From assembly GCF_014905175.1 (NCBI RefSeq), contig NC_057791.1, positions 9,434,492 to 9,498,491 on the forward strand: DNA of 64,000 bases, in the 5' to 3' direction. Below are positions 1 to 12,200 of the stretch, piece after piece. The position numbers and the translations under genes were made by a program. This stretch comes from Aphidius gifuensis. Taxonomy: Eukaryota; Arthropoda; Insecta; Hymenoptera; Braconidae. The notes under the pieces are model-generated. The model did not search any database. It was not told where the DNA came from and saw only the letters and a program-made list of their open reading frames with translations. Numbering within the stretch: the first letter of the stretch is position 1; each line of letters begins with the position of its first letter.

Positions 1-440
1 TAGTCATTTTTTTAAACAGAAATTACAATAAAATTGTATAAATTTTATGGCTTAGTAGTGTATATAGTCAATGGCCAGATTTTTTACATAATTTTATTGT
101 AAAAATTATGTATCAATATACGAATAATTCTTATAAATGACGAGGGAACGCAGTTTTTACTATTTATTTTGTAATTTTTTCTTTTTCTTTTGTAATTCTT
201 AGTTAAAATTTCTCTCAGTGTAGTTATTTTGTCAGTTATTTCCGCAAGAATACTAGCTAGACAAAAATTGATAATTTGTTCGTTGCTAGCAAAAACTGGC
301 GAAGTAATGCGAAAAATGCTTACATATTTTTTTTTAGAACGAACAAAAATTAATACGGATGGTACCAAGTAATTTTATATACTTTTTAATATTATGGTTT
401 TTTCTATCGAATTGTTGAAGGACTTTACAAAAAAATGTGA
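1..440. other. AT-rich gene-free DNA
   Basis: I see no gene here. The short open frames have no recognisable domains and are poly-A/T rich. Confidence 0.6.
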
Positions 441-727
441 TATCTAAACAAAAAAAGAAACACAGTTTTTTTTACAAAAAGGAGCGTCAAGTATTCGAAA
501 TCCCCACTAATTATGTGATTATAGAAATTTCATTTTATATTGATATTTATAATTAAGTCTTAAATATTTCCTTCTTGACTTATTTTGGTATTATATCTAT
601 TTGTATCTAAAAAATTAATAAATATCAATATAAAATAAAATTACTATAATCACATAATTAGTGGGGATTTCGAATACTTGACGCTCCTTTTTGTAAAAAA
701 AACTGTGTTTCTTTTTTTGTTTAGATG
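441..727. repeat. Palindromic foldback MITE, family FB1, copy 1
   Basis: Two arms of about 115 bp (441-556 and 607-727) are near-perfect reverse complements around a 50 bp AT centre. The arms carry the family hallmark GGAGCGTCAAGTATTCGAAA. Related copies lie at 11398-11697, 29503-36345 (opened by insertions) and 62783-63223. The 29.5-36.3 kb copy carries a decayed gene, so this one is probably a non-autonomous deletion derivative. Confidence 0.85.
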
Positions 728-1994
728 ATTTACATTTAGCATAGAGGTTTGACAAGAAGTTTTTCAAGCGCCGCCATCGGAAAAAGAAGGCCCTAAAGTG
801 TAAAATTTATTTTGCCCTGTGAATTGGACTGCGGAATATGGCATATTTTGTCATATTATGTCATATGTCATATTATGAAACAATCCGCCAAATTATTTTC
901 ACCAGGGTGAACATCGCATGCGCGATAAAATAAAACCTATTGTAGTAATTTAAAAGCCGACCTTAGTTGTCCTGTTTTAGCGGTCAAGGCTCTATATTTT
1001 TCTATAGAAAAAAATATATATTAATTTTTATCTATAAAAAACATATAGGCTTTATACTGGTAAAACAGGGCAACTTGTGTAAATTGTTAATTTTTTTTTT
1101 AAATTACGACAGAAAAAATTTTCGAATTTTGAAAAAAAAAGAGTTGGACGCCTTCGAGGGTACCCGAATTTAGTTGCAGCTAAGTTTTTTTGTACACGTA
1201 ATTTTTTAAAAAAGTTGTTTTGAAAATTTTTTTTTAAATGACTGACTCAAAAAATTTTCGAATTTTGAAAAAAAAAAGTTGGATTTCAGTTGGATTTTTC
1301 TAACTGATAGAATAATGAAATTCTTCATTTATATGTTACGAGTTAATTTAACACAAAAACACTTGTATAATTAACAAGCAAATTTTGTAAAATTAAGAAA
1401 CAAAATTTGTAAAATTTTTTTGTTTGTAAAGTTAACAAATAAAATTCGTCGAAAGATTTAACAAAACAAAATTTAACAAACGAATAGAGTCTGCAAATTA
1501 CAAACGAACTACGAACTTTTTTTTACTGTGTAGACTCGACAGAAAGATATTTTAAACCAGTGGGTAACCTAATGAAGAGTGACGTTGATAATTTACAGCC
1601 GAATTAAATTAGCAAAGTAAAGTATGGTTTCAAAAGCCGGTGTGGAAGATTAAATAATGGCGTTACTGATACGAGATAATAAAATAGATACCAAACTGAC
1701 TGATGACTTATCATTGATGCTCCTATAATAAAAAATAATTTGATGACTGATGATTGCTATAGTTTATTCGAGTAAGTTTAATATTTTTCAATCATTCAAA
1801 TTTTTATTAAAAACTTTCAAATTATGTCTAGCATTGAGCACTTATATCATCTAAATTAGTATGTTAATTCACCAAGTGTTACGGAGTTACCACACTATAT
1901 TTAAATAGATAACCGCAATATCTTGAAATAATCTAAAATAAATAATTATCACTTGATAAGTATAGTAATGTTACGACACACAGTATAAAAGATA
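728..1994. other. Gene-free AT-rich DNA
   Basis: No coding signal is recognised. There are poly-A/T runs and a duplicated stretch around AAAAAATTTTCGAATTTTGAAA (near 1113 and 1249). Confidence 0.5.
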
Positions 1995-3053
1995 TACAGA
2001 GTGTCCCATTTTAATTTATCAATGGATTTTTTTCGAAAAATATGGCTTGAATTGTAAAATGTTTCAAGTAAAAGTTGCAGGGTTTAGAGGGGGACATAGA
2101 AAAAAATTTAAAAAATCTAAAATAGCGAAGTTTCCGGTATAAACATAGTTTTTTTGAATAGATACTGCATTTTTTTTTTTGCACCAAAACGTTTTCTACA
2201 TCAAAACGAACACTTTTTATTTGAAAAATTTTTCGATAAAAACACTTTTTTTTCGGCTCGATTTTATCTGTTTATGGATTTTCCTGAAAAAATATGGCTT
2301 TAATTAAAAAATGATATTTAGAAAAGTTGTAGCGCTCAAAAAGACAAAAACAAAAAAAAAAAAAAAAATTGTTAATTCCAAAATGACGGAGTTTCCGGTA
2401 TGAACATTTTTTTTTTTCGAGGTTAGGTGTAATTTTCTTTTATTAAAAAATTGTTCACATCAAGACTAACACTTTTTCTAAAGAAAATTTTCCGGAAAAA
2501 TCGATTTTTTTTTCAAAAATTTGTTAATGCTTCTAACTCCGCCATTTTTAATTTTTTTTGAAATTTTTTTTTTTTTTTTCGTCTTTTTGAGCGCTACAAC
2601 TTTTCTCAATATTATTTCCTAATTAAAGCCATATTTTTTGAGGAAAATCCATAAACAGATAAAATCGGCCCAAAAAAAAAGTGATTTTACCGAAAAATGA
2701 TTAACATTGGAATCTGTCAAAATTATATTGAGGCAGATTAGTCGCACGAAGTTGGCAGCCCTCCTTAGTAAAGCGCACTCACACAGATGAACATATGTTT
2801 ATAATAATATTCCGTAGTAAACAAAACGACATAACTTATGAGCAATATGACATTTATTTAAAAAAAAAAAAAAATGAACCAATTAATAATTGCACATGAC
2901 CCACCGGAGTATTGAAAATTTTAATTTTCGTCTCAAGTAATTTTTTTTCTATGTTTTCTTCTAAATCCTACAACTTTTACTTGAAACATTTTACAATTCA
3001 AGCTATACTTCTAGAAAAAAATCCATTGATAAATTAAAATGGGACACTCTGTA
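1995..3053. repeat. Foldback element, family FB2, copy 1
   Basis: The ends are inverted copies of TACAGAGTGTCCCATTTTAA. The arms extend several hundred bases and contain a second, internal inverted segment (near 2270-2350 and 2580-2670), so the element is a nested palindrome of about 1.06 kb without an ORF. Other copies are at 29829-29930 (one end), 31613-32575 (complete) and 53874-53930 (one end). Confidence 0.85.
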
Positions 3054-3269
3054 CATATGTAGTAAATTGTTAATTATTCGGTTGAAACTATTAATTAAAT
3101 TGACACTTTTGATGATAGATGATACGACACGTGGCAAGGTAGCCAATCACTGGAACCCTAAAAATAACTGTAATAGGTAAACTATATAGTAGAAAAAAGT
3201 AATTGATATCGAAAAAAAACACTGATTGAAGAAGACATCGTAACGTTCGTTGGGGCGTGTGGCCCGCGT

Positions 3270-4130
3270 TACCTGTTGAAAATTAAAAATTTTCAATACT
3301 CCGGCTAGGGCCATGGTTATTTTAAATTATTGCTCAAATATAATTTAATGGTTCATTAAAAATAACATAATTCAATTCAAAGCTTTTTTGAAGCCTTATA
3401 AACATTTTAGATTCAACTCTATGATGACATTCTTCGGTCCATTTTTTACGTAGGCGGAAGCCTACTAGTATTGTTTTCACTGTATGAATTTAGAAAAATG
3501 TTCATATCTTCTGAAATAATACAGATAGGATGTTCTTATTAGAACCAAATTAAAGCCCAGAAGAAATACTACAACCGAGAATAGAGAAAAAAATATTTTC
3601 ATTGTTAATAAATTAGTTATCAACAAAAAATGTTTTTGCAAAAATTTTAAAATCAAAATATTAAGAACACTAAAAACGAATCGTGGATGCGATTTTTTGC
3701 CTAGACATTTAAAATTGCAAAATCTATATAATTAAGAGGTAGTTTTTTTTTTGCTATTATTAGAAATTTGTTAATTAACAAGAAAACAAAATTTATGTTT
3801 TTTTATACCTTGCATAACTTTTTAAAAAATTAACTTATATACTTTCATTTGGTCTCAAATTGTTGGCCTTTTAAATACCGAGAGCCACACTGTCTTGATA
3901 AAAAACGCTCGGAACTCGCGTTAATTAGTTATCAACAATTGTTTATAATAATAAGTAGTGTCTGGTATGTTCTAATAAAAAAATAGACATGAAGGATTGC
4001 TTTTAACGAAATCTCTATTTGACGTTGAGTTATTCATCACACCGTTTTTATAACTTGTAAAATTTTCACGTAAAAACGTATGTAACATTTTAAGTTACAT
4101 AAATAATGATCTAAGAATAATGAAATATTA
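3270..4130. repeat. Diverged dispersed repeat, copy 1
   Basis: Several blocks recur in 42340-43330, including TTTTCAATACTCCGGC, GAGAGCCACACTGTCTTGAT and (inverted) the block around CGTGGATGCGATTTTTTGCC. No ORF is present. The copies are strongly diverged and the boundaries are approximate. Confidence 0.5.
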
Positions 4131-5135
4131 AACCGAGAAGTTTTACGAACAATAAATCTCTAGTGATAAATTCTTTCTGACAGATAGTTTAGACTCCCTA
4201 ATTTTTTATGTAATGTTACGTACCAGGCTAATTAATTTGTATTATTTATGAAATCCTTATATAAAAAGGACAGTTGTCATCGATCTTCCTAAGATTTGAT
4301 TGGTTATTTGGTTTTCTTTGTCATTCTCATGTCATTTGACATTCTGTCTTTGTCGGTTGTTAATGAAATAAATAAACAAATTTTCTTTCTCAGTCACTCA
4401 CATTTTTTTTTTTTTCCCGTCGTTAAGGTAATCAATAAATTTATTTGTTTATATATTTTCAAATCAAGATTTGACAGATCGCTTGAACAAAAAATAGTCT
4501 TTAAATTATAATAACTGTTTTTATTGATAATAAATGAACTGATTTACATATAACTTCATTAATATGATGATGGAAAAATCAATAGGCTTATGTACAAGAA
4601 AATAAAAGTATGTATCTATATAATATCCACATACATTCTATTTAGAAACAAAAAAAAAAAAAAAAAAAAGGAAATCATTTTATTCACAATTTTATTGACA
4701 ATTGAAAATGTAATCATTCTATTTTGACAAAAAAGTAGAATATGTATATACATATATACATGTCTCTTTAAGTAAAAAAAACTGATTATTTCAGTATAAC
4801 TATTGATAAAGATATGACTGTTATAATTTATTGATGGAACTGTTCATGTTGATATGATTAATGGCATAGGTGTTTATTTTTATAATTTCTTCTTTCACAT
4901 CTTATAAATAATTCACGAAAATGAGTAATGTCACACTTTGTTTAGAAGTTGTGGTGAATTATGTAATGAAAAGAAATTGTAACAAATAAAATGAGGATTC
5001 GAAACTTTAAAGGTAATAATATGTTGGTGTTGTCTTGATATTAGTCATGATCTCACTAAAATTTCATTGGAAAATATTTATTAGTCTCACAAGATTTTCA
5101 TGTATCTAAGCTAGGCAATTTTTTTGAAGAAGTTC
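4131..5135. other. Gene-free DNA
   Basis: Nothing recognised beyond homopolymer runs, including about 20 A's at 4650-4670. Confidence 0.5.
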
Positions 5136-5262
5136 TTTGATCAGGCTGGCCTTAATAAAGAGAAGTTAAGGTTTTCTTCATCAATTCTTGATCAGGCTGG
5201 CCTTATTAAGGATAAGTTAAGGTTTTCTCGATCAATTTTGATCAGGCTGGCCGAAATTGTTC
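5136..5262. repeat. Short tandem array of TTGATCAGGCTGGCC
   Basis: Three iterations of a 50-60 bp unit contain TTGATCAGGCTGGCC followed by a TTAAGGTTTTCT tail. The motif belongs to the same GATCAGG word type as the arrays at 27.5-28.3 and 38.0-39.3 kb, but no terminal inverted repeat is visible here. Confidence 0.6.
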
Positions 5263-8200
5263 GGAGATTTTTATTGAGGGTGAGTTTGAAGTCTCAGATT
5301 CATAGTTTCACAAAAATTCTATTCAGAAATATATGTTTTATGTACATGACTTGAAGCAGGAAACGTCGTATTTCATGTACAAGTTATAGCAAATACAAAA
5401 AAAAGTCAAAATTGATTTTAAAATTTTTTAGAATAGAAGTACTGCACGGACAAAAATGAAAAGTAAAATTTATCATAAAAAAATTGTATAATTAATATTT
5501 TACGGAGGAAAAGAAGAATCTAAGGACAAAATCAAGTGAAAATTACTTATTAATAAAATGAAAAAACGGAGACGTGTTTTTATATTTTTTAATATGAATT
5601 TTACAATTTAAAAAAATAAAACACAAGCTTAACCATATTAATTTATAAAATTTACATTTTTTTTTTCCTGTAGTTTTTTTCATGAGGTGTTTTTTGAATA
5701 TAGGAATCATGATTTCGGGAAAATTCTATTTAGAAATATTTTATTATGAACATGAGTAATTTTGAAATGAATGTTTAATTAATTAATTGGGAATTGTATC
5801 ACAGAAATAAAAGAATCGAAAATAAAGTGATTGAGACTTTGATGAATAAAGTATTATGGGTAAATTATGAGAAGGGTTTTTTAAAAGACATAAGAAATCA
5901 TAATTATTGTTTGCTCTTTTTGTAACTGAATGATTAAGTTATCAAAAATACTCAACCATGAAAAACTGAATAGTAAAATAGAAAATATTCGAACTAAACA
6001 TCCACAAAAATGTCATAAAGAAATGAGTTTTGCTTCAACAGTGGCTGTACGAATTTGTTTAAACTCTATCTTTTTTAAAAATTGTCTTTTATTCGTGTGA
6101 ACAGAGTGTTATTTTTTTTTTTAAATTATTACTAAATAACAATGAAAATAATTGAAACATAGATGTGAATTACTATTTTTACAAAATAGCTCAATGAATA
6201 ATGACATCAAGAGAAAGTATGATTGTGATAATATTTTTTAAAAAACTATCTTCTCATTTTTATAAGAAAAACAGGCGCGCGAAGCGCGCCCAGTGATCTC
6301 GTAACAAAAAAAAGGAAAGAATGTTAAACAACAAAAATAATAATATAATAATTTAGCAATAATACAAATTAATGAGCCTGATATTTAACGTAATTTTTAT
6401 AATCCTCTTGTTTTGTTTTTCCCTACAGGGTAACGGGTTAGGAGGGAATGTGTAATTTTTGTAGATTCTACCTTGTTGTTGTGGTTTATCCAAAATTAAA
6501 GTATAGAGAGCGTGTCAATCCGGATGGTCGCCTGATGATGTTGATAATTTAGAATAATCCAATAGGTAACACAACTCGTAGCACAGAAAAATAACACCCC
6601 GGAAAATTTCACAGTCAATGTTAGGATTTAGGAAGGGTAAAATTTGTAGGAATAATTATTTGTCACAGTTATTTAATTAAGTTTTAATGCACTGATAATA
6701 TTATTTATTTGTTATTAATTTCTTTAAATGAATTAAATTTATTTTATTTATATTTTTATCAATTAAAATGATCAATAATTTTTAATATAAATTTATGAAA
6801 TTTTACTAAGTATTTAATTCAATTAGAATGATTTTAAATTTAGTTAGATGTTGGCCGAATAAAAGTTATCACGAGAGTGACGCTCCTTGAAAATTAAAAT
6901 TAAAATATTCCCATAAAATTATATCTTAAAGTAGGGATGAAAAAGTGGTGCCATATTTGAACCAATCATATTCAATGGTTCCCATAGTAGTCAGCATATT
7001 CTAATTGTTTAAACATTTAATAAATAATAATTTAGTAACTTCAACGGATGTGGCATCTCGGGTTACAGAGGTGACTTTGAGAACTGCTTACCAAAATTTA
7101 TATAAAAAAATATAAAAATAAATTGTTTTATAAAAATGCAAAATATGAATTTTTATTCCGTGTGAAAATAAAAATAAATAATTTATTATAAAAAAAAGAA
7201 AAATTTTGTTGCTTGTTCGGCATCTTTGTATTTGTTGAATTTATTAAATTATTATTTATTATTGCTTTTTACTTCTAATTTATACCAAGACGTAACAGTA
7301 AAAAAAAAATTTTTTCAAAATTTATATTTTGTCTTTTCAACTCAAAACTATTATCAATAGAAGAAAAAACCCATTCTGCGGGCGATAGAGTTTTTCAATG
7401 CCCTTCTTTTAAGGGATTACCCCCGCATATCTAGAGACCTCTTGCGTATGAAATTTAGAAACATAATATTTCTATGAGTGCGAACGAGATAAAATAGAAG
7501 GAGAAAATCTTGTTTCTTACTTCAACTTGAGTATTTAGACAAAGACAAAAATTTATTTTTATTTATTGTAAAATAAAAAGGTCTCAAAGCCCTATTAATT
7601 TTTATATCAAAACTTTCCTTATTGTTTCCTCTATTTATCTGTAGTTTTTGAAAAAGCTATCTGCGTTTTCCATAAAATGGCTAACCAGGTTTCTAAAAAC
7701 TAAACCGGACCCTCCATAAGAACCTATGTATAACCTTCAAAAAAGTAGCCTGCTTTAGTAATTAATTACTAAGTAATTAGCTACAAGAAAATTATCAAAA
7801 AATTTGAGCGTATGTATTATTATTTCATTAATCTGCTCAAAAAATTTCAAGGCTCTATCTGCGTTTTTGATTGGTGATGGTAATCCCTTAAGCTTAGTAC
7901 GAAGTGTCTATGTTACTAAGTTCGTAAGTTATGAGCTTTTTTTTTTTCGCCGATGAATTCAATACTGCGGCTGAGCCAATGGCTCCTAGCCTCCGTAAAA
8001 TTGTTGTGGAATGACCAAACATGATTGGAACTTGGTATTAATTAATAAATTAATTTATATGATGTAGTGATCTGTAGGCGTTAATTTTAAAATAAAATTT
8101 ATAAGGTTTTTATAAAAAATCCGCTTAAGATTCAAATAAAAGTAAGAAAAATATTGATAAAAACTCACACAACCAGAAATTAGCTACAAAAATTATATAA

Positions 8201-8850
8201 ATATATGAATTACGTTAGTGATTGTTGAGAATCCGGTGCCCGTCCTTCTGAGATTGACAGATCTTTACATAATCGTGAACGCTTACAAACTTGTACACTC
8301 ATTTTATATGTCTATTTACAATAAATAATTATAATTATATAATTATTCGTTGTAGTCCGACCTAGTTCAGCGCTGAAGGCAAAAGAGGTCGATTGTTTTG
8401 ACGGATTCTCGTTCTACGCTTGCGGATACTTGAGGTTGCATTCGGTGCAATGCTTGGCTTTTCTAGTAAAAGTGCAAGTTTGCCTAAGCTCCTGATAAGT
8501 TAGCCATTTTTAGTCAACTTAATATTAAAATTGAAATTATTTATGGTTAATTATTCAAATAATGAATGGTATCAAAAGGTTCTATTGGTCCTATTCTTTA
8601 TTGTCTTATTGATTATTTTATTATTTTCAATATGACAGGCTAAGTCGTTGTATCTACGTTTAAAAATACCAACCCTTAGGAATGGATGTTCGTTATAGCT
8701 TCTTTCTTTATTTTGAACCGTGGTACTCTCGTGCTACGCTTAGTGTCACCTCATAAATTTCAGTCAAAGAAAATAGGTATTGCCTTTTATAAAATAAAAA
8801 AGAATATCCCTTGTTAAATGTGCCGGTCAAATTACCGTAAAATATAAATA
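5263..8850. other. Gene-free DNA 3' of HGD
   Basis: No gene is supported. The only notable feature is the GC-rich hairpin at 6273-6291. Confidence 0.5.
6273..6291. repeat. GC-rich hairpin in AT-rich DNA
   Basis: GGCGCGCGAAGCGCGCC is a perfect stem with a GAA loop, followed about 10 bp on by CTCGT. A similar hairpin plus CTCGTTGTTTAAT sits at 10821-10860 and, degraded and inverted, at 14990-15030. It may be the 3' end of a mobile element; this is inference. Confidence 0.5.
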
Positions 8851-8851
8851 A

Positions 8852-8857
8852 TTTATT
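8852..8857 (-). promoter_or_regulatory. Candidate HGD poly(A) signal
   Basis: AATAAA on the minus strand, 66 nt after the HGD stop codon. A second AATAAA lies at 8707-8712. Which one is used cannot be told from sequence. Confidence 0.4.
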
Positions 8858-8922
8858 ATCACTGACAAAGAAAATTAAAACATTCGTATGTTGTTCATTC
8901 CAGATTTGTATTCCAGTTGCGT

Positions 8923-9227
8923 TTAGGATTGGTGGAAATGTTTTTTTAATCCGTCCCAACATTTGTAATAATCCTTATCGAGCTTGCAGCTTGATGCAGC
9001 CCATCGTGTTAGTCCCATGCACAATGAGCTTTCAAACATAAATGCCATTGTGCCTTCAGCAATTTTTTCTGGTTTCAATTGAACATTTGATGCTCTTTCA
9101 AAACAAGAAAAATCAGGTCCATGTGCCGTCATTATTGTGTGAAGTGACGCCCCGCCAGGTTGGAAGCCGTTATCCTTCGCCTCGTACTTACCTTTTATAA
9201 GCCCCATGAACTCGCTCATGCAATTTC
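8923..9227 (-). CDS. HGD: HGD coding exon 7 (terminal)
   Basis: Acceptor TTTAAG, then two bases of the Arg codon and NCMSEFMGLI. It carries Glu336 and His366, and ends LKKHFHQS with TAA. Confidence 0.95.
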
Positions 9228-12200
9228 CTTAAATAAAAAATATAAAATTATATAAAGTACTTGTGATCATAGGTACGGAATAGATCGATGTCTCTCTCCA
9301 CAAAGTCTGATATGGTAGGTTCACTACGAGAAAAATTGCTGTTGTTAAAAAAAATCTATCTTACATTCTATCTATTAAGGGAGTTCGGACGAAAGAACTA
9401 CAAACAAGAAATGTGGCCTAGTGGTCACCTCAATGCTATTATAAAAATTCATAAAATTTTATGCGGCACCCCTCACTTTTTGTTGCGTAGAGGGTCCTGT
9501 TTTTCACCAATACATATACAGTTGTGTGTATCAATATGCACACAAACATATTTTGTTACCTCCACTCCTTCACTCTTTGACTTTTTTTTTTTTAAACAAT
9601 ATAATGATTGTTTAACTTTCTAGCAGGTAACTTGATTTTTTTTTTTTATAATTATTCTAAGATTTCAAAGTTTTATACAGATAGTTTTTTATTTAGCTGT
9701 GAAGACAAGAACACCGTGAAAATTCGAGATATGTTGTTTGTTTCTCAATATTTTTTGTTTTTCACGTTAGCGTACACGTTAAAAGTTGTTGACTATAAAC
9801 ATTAATAACTATTTTACTAGCAGGTATAGACTTTTGAAATTTTAGCATAAGATGGATAACTATTTCATAAACCTACTCTAAAAATTTAAAAAAAAGTTAA
9901 ACATAATCGAGTGTTGTTCGAACTCCCTTAAAATAAGCAGATTTTCTTTTAAAATTTTTGGCCTCAATTTGAGAAGAGATGTTTTATTTCGATTTAAGAT
10001 TAATTATCTCATTTTCAAAAATGATGATAAATAAAATTAAGAAAACATAGGTTGTACTTAAACCTATCTTTTTCTTCAATTGGAGAAGGAATTTCAGAGA
10101 AGTGGCTTATATTTTAATTTAAAAAGTAAGTCGTTTAATTCAAAGCAGAAAGTAATGAAGTTAAGAATTAATTTGCCACATTGATTATTTTTGAATAGAA
10201 TATTTATCGATCAAATTAACTTGAGTATCAATTAAAAAAAACGAGTACTTGAATTCAGACGAAATTTGCTAAATTAACATAACGTTCTGCCTCATTCAAA
10301 TCGATGGTCACTTTAAACAAATAAAATATGTTTTAACTGGAATCAATAAGGCATCCTTATCTAAATCTGGTTTGGTGAGATACAGTTGTCTGATCCTTAT
10401 CTGATCTTAAAATTTTTCGATGCCATCGGGTGAAAGCTTTCTATTTCATTTACTACCAACAAAATGTTAATGTTAGATATTCACAGGAGTTTGCATCAGA
10501 GGATCCTAGGACCTGACCCTCCACAGAGTCATGGTGTCGTTCGTAGTTTAAATCGCATCACAATTTGTCATTAGTTACAATCAAAATTTTATTTACCAGT
10601 TTCTGTACTGTAATTATGTGATAATAAAAATTATACAATCATTAAATAATAAAGAAAGTGTGTTTCAAAATGTTGAAACTTTTGATCAATCTCATACTCG
10701 AAATATGTGTTGTGTTACATGAAATTACATAAAAAAACTTTAGTGTAAACTTACTTCAGATAAATAATACGAAAAAATATTATTTATACAAAAAAAAAAA
10801 AAAACAAAACATATGCAAACACGCGCCGAAGGCGCGTAATCGGTCTCGTTGTTTAATAATCCATTATTCATCATCAAGAGGCACGGTATTGCCTCGTGTT
10901 AAGTGTGAGAAAAAATATAATAATACCGAAAAATAAAAAAAAAACGCAAATAAATTACCGAGCCTTATTATACATCAAATAGAGGTAACCTCATCCCTCG
11001 CAAATTTTCAAAATTTATTTAAAATATGATGGTGACGATAGAAATAAATGATTTTTAGAAATTTAATATTATACCTATAGTATCAAGCTTTATTTAAATA
11101 AAAAAACCGAATCATTTAGTAGTTTATTTCATTTTTAATAATTAAATGAATTTTTCAACTGTGCGTTTTTACGTTTTAGGACAGAAAAAATTTCATCTCT
11201 CTCATACTTTTTTATTACTCGTTATATCTCTCTCTCTTTCCTTCTTTTTATTTTATCAATTTCTTTTGTTTCTTTGATGACTTTGAAAATAATAAACAAA
11301 CTTTTTTATATATTATATACAAAACAAATGTGTAAATGTGTCAAAGTTACAAAACAATAATTTTGAGGCTGGATCTATTAAATTTGGTATAACCAAATGA
11401 CTTCACAAAAAAATGTGATATCACAACAAAAAAAAAAAAAAACAAAGTTTTTTTCTACAAAAAAGAGTCAAGTGTTCGAAATTGTCACTATAATTGTAAG
11501 TATTTTAATTTAGATATGACAATAAAAATTCAAGAAAGAAATATATATTTTTGACGCATGTATAATTCAGTCTAAACTATTGAAAAGAAAAAAAAAAAAA
11601 AAATTCAAACTTGACCCCACTTTATGTAAAATACTGGAATCTTATTTGAGAAAAACCAGGTGGGGTCAAGTTTAAATTTTTTTTTTTTTTTTTTTCAATA
11701 GCTACATCTTTTCCTTAGCTACTGCTTTTCCTTGGACATTTTTATTTGATTCAGAAATAAAATACATGTAAATTGAATTTTTAAGAATACAAATGTCTAA
11801 CAAAAAACAGTAGCTAAGAAAAAAATGTAGCTAAGGAATTAAGGTTGCCAAAAAATTATAACTTAAGCAACATTATTTCCTTGAAACATAATTCTTTGGC
11901 AACCTTAATTCCTTAGCTACATTCTTTTCTTAGCTACTGCTTTTCTTTGGACATTTGTATTATTTAAAAATAAATTTACATGTATTTTTTGGACATTTTT
12001 ATTTTTAAAAAAGAAAATTACATGTATATTATTTATTTAATAAATTAAAATGTCCAAGAAAAAGCAGAAGCTACGGAAAGAATGTACCTAAGGGTAAAGG
12101 AATTAAGGTTGCCAAAAAATTATATTTTAAGCAACATTATTCCCTTAAAACATAATTCTCCTTATATAGGGGGTGCTTTTAAGCCAATAATAATAATAAT

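Noticed and set aside
8708..8962. 84-codon minus frame overlapping the HGD end
   Set aside because: Lies in the 3' UTR and in another frame of HGD exon 7; Phe/Ile-rich without motif.
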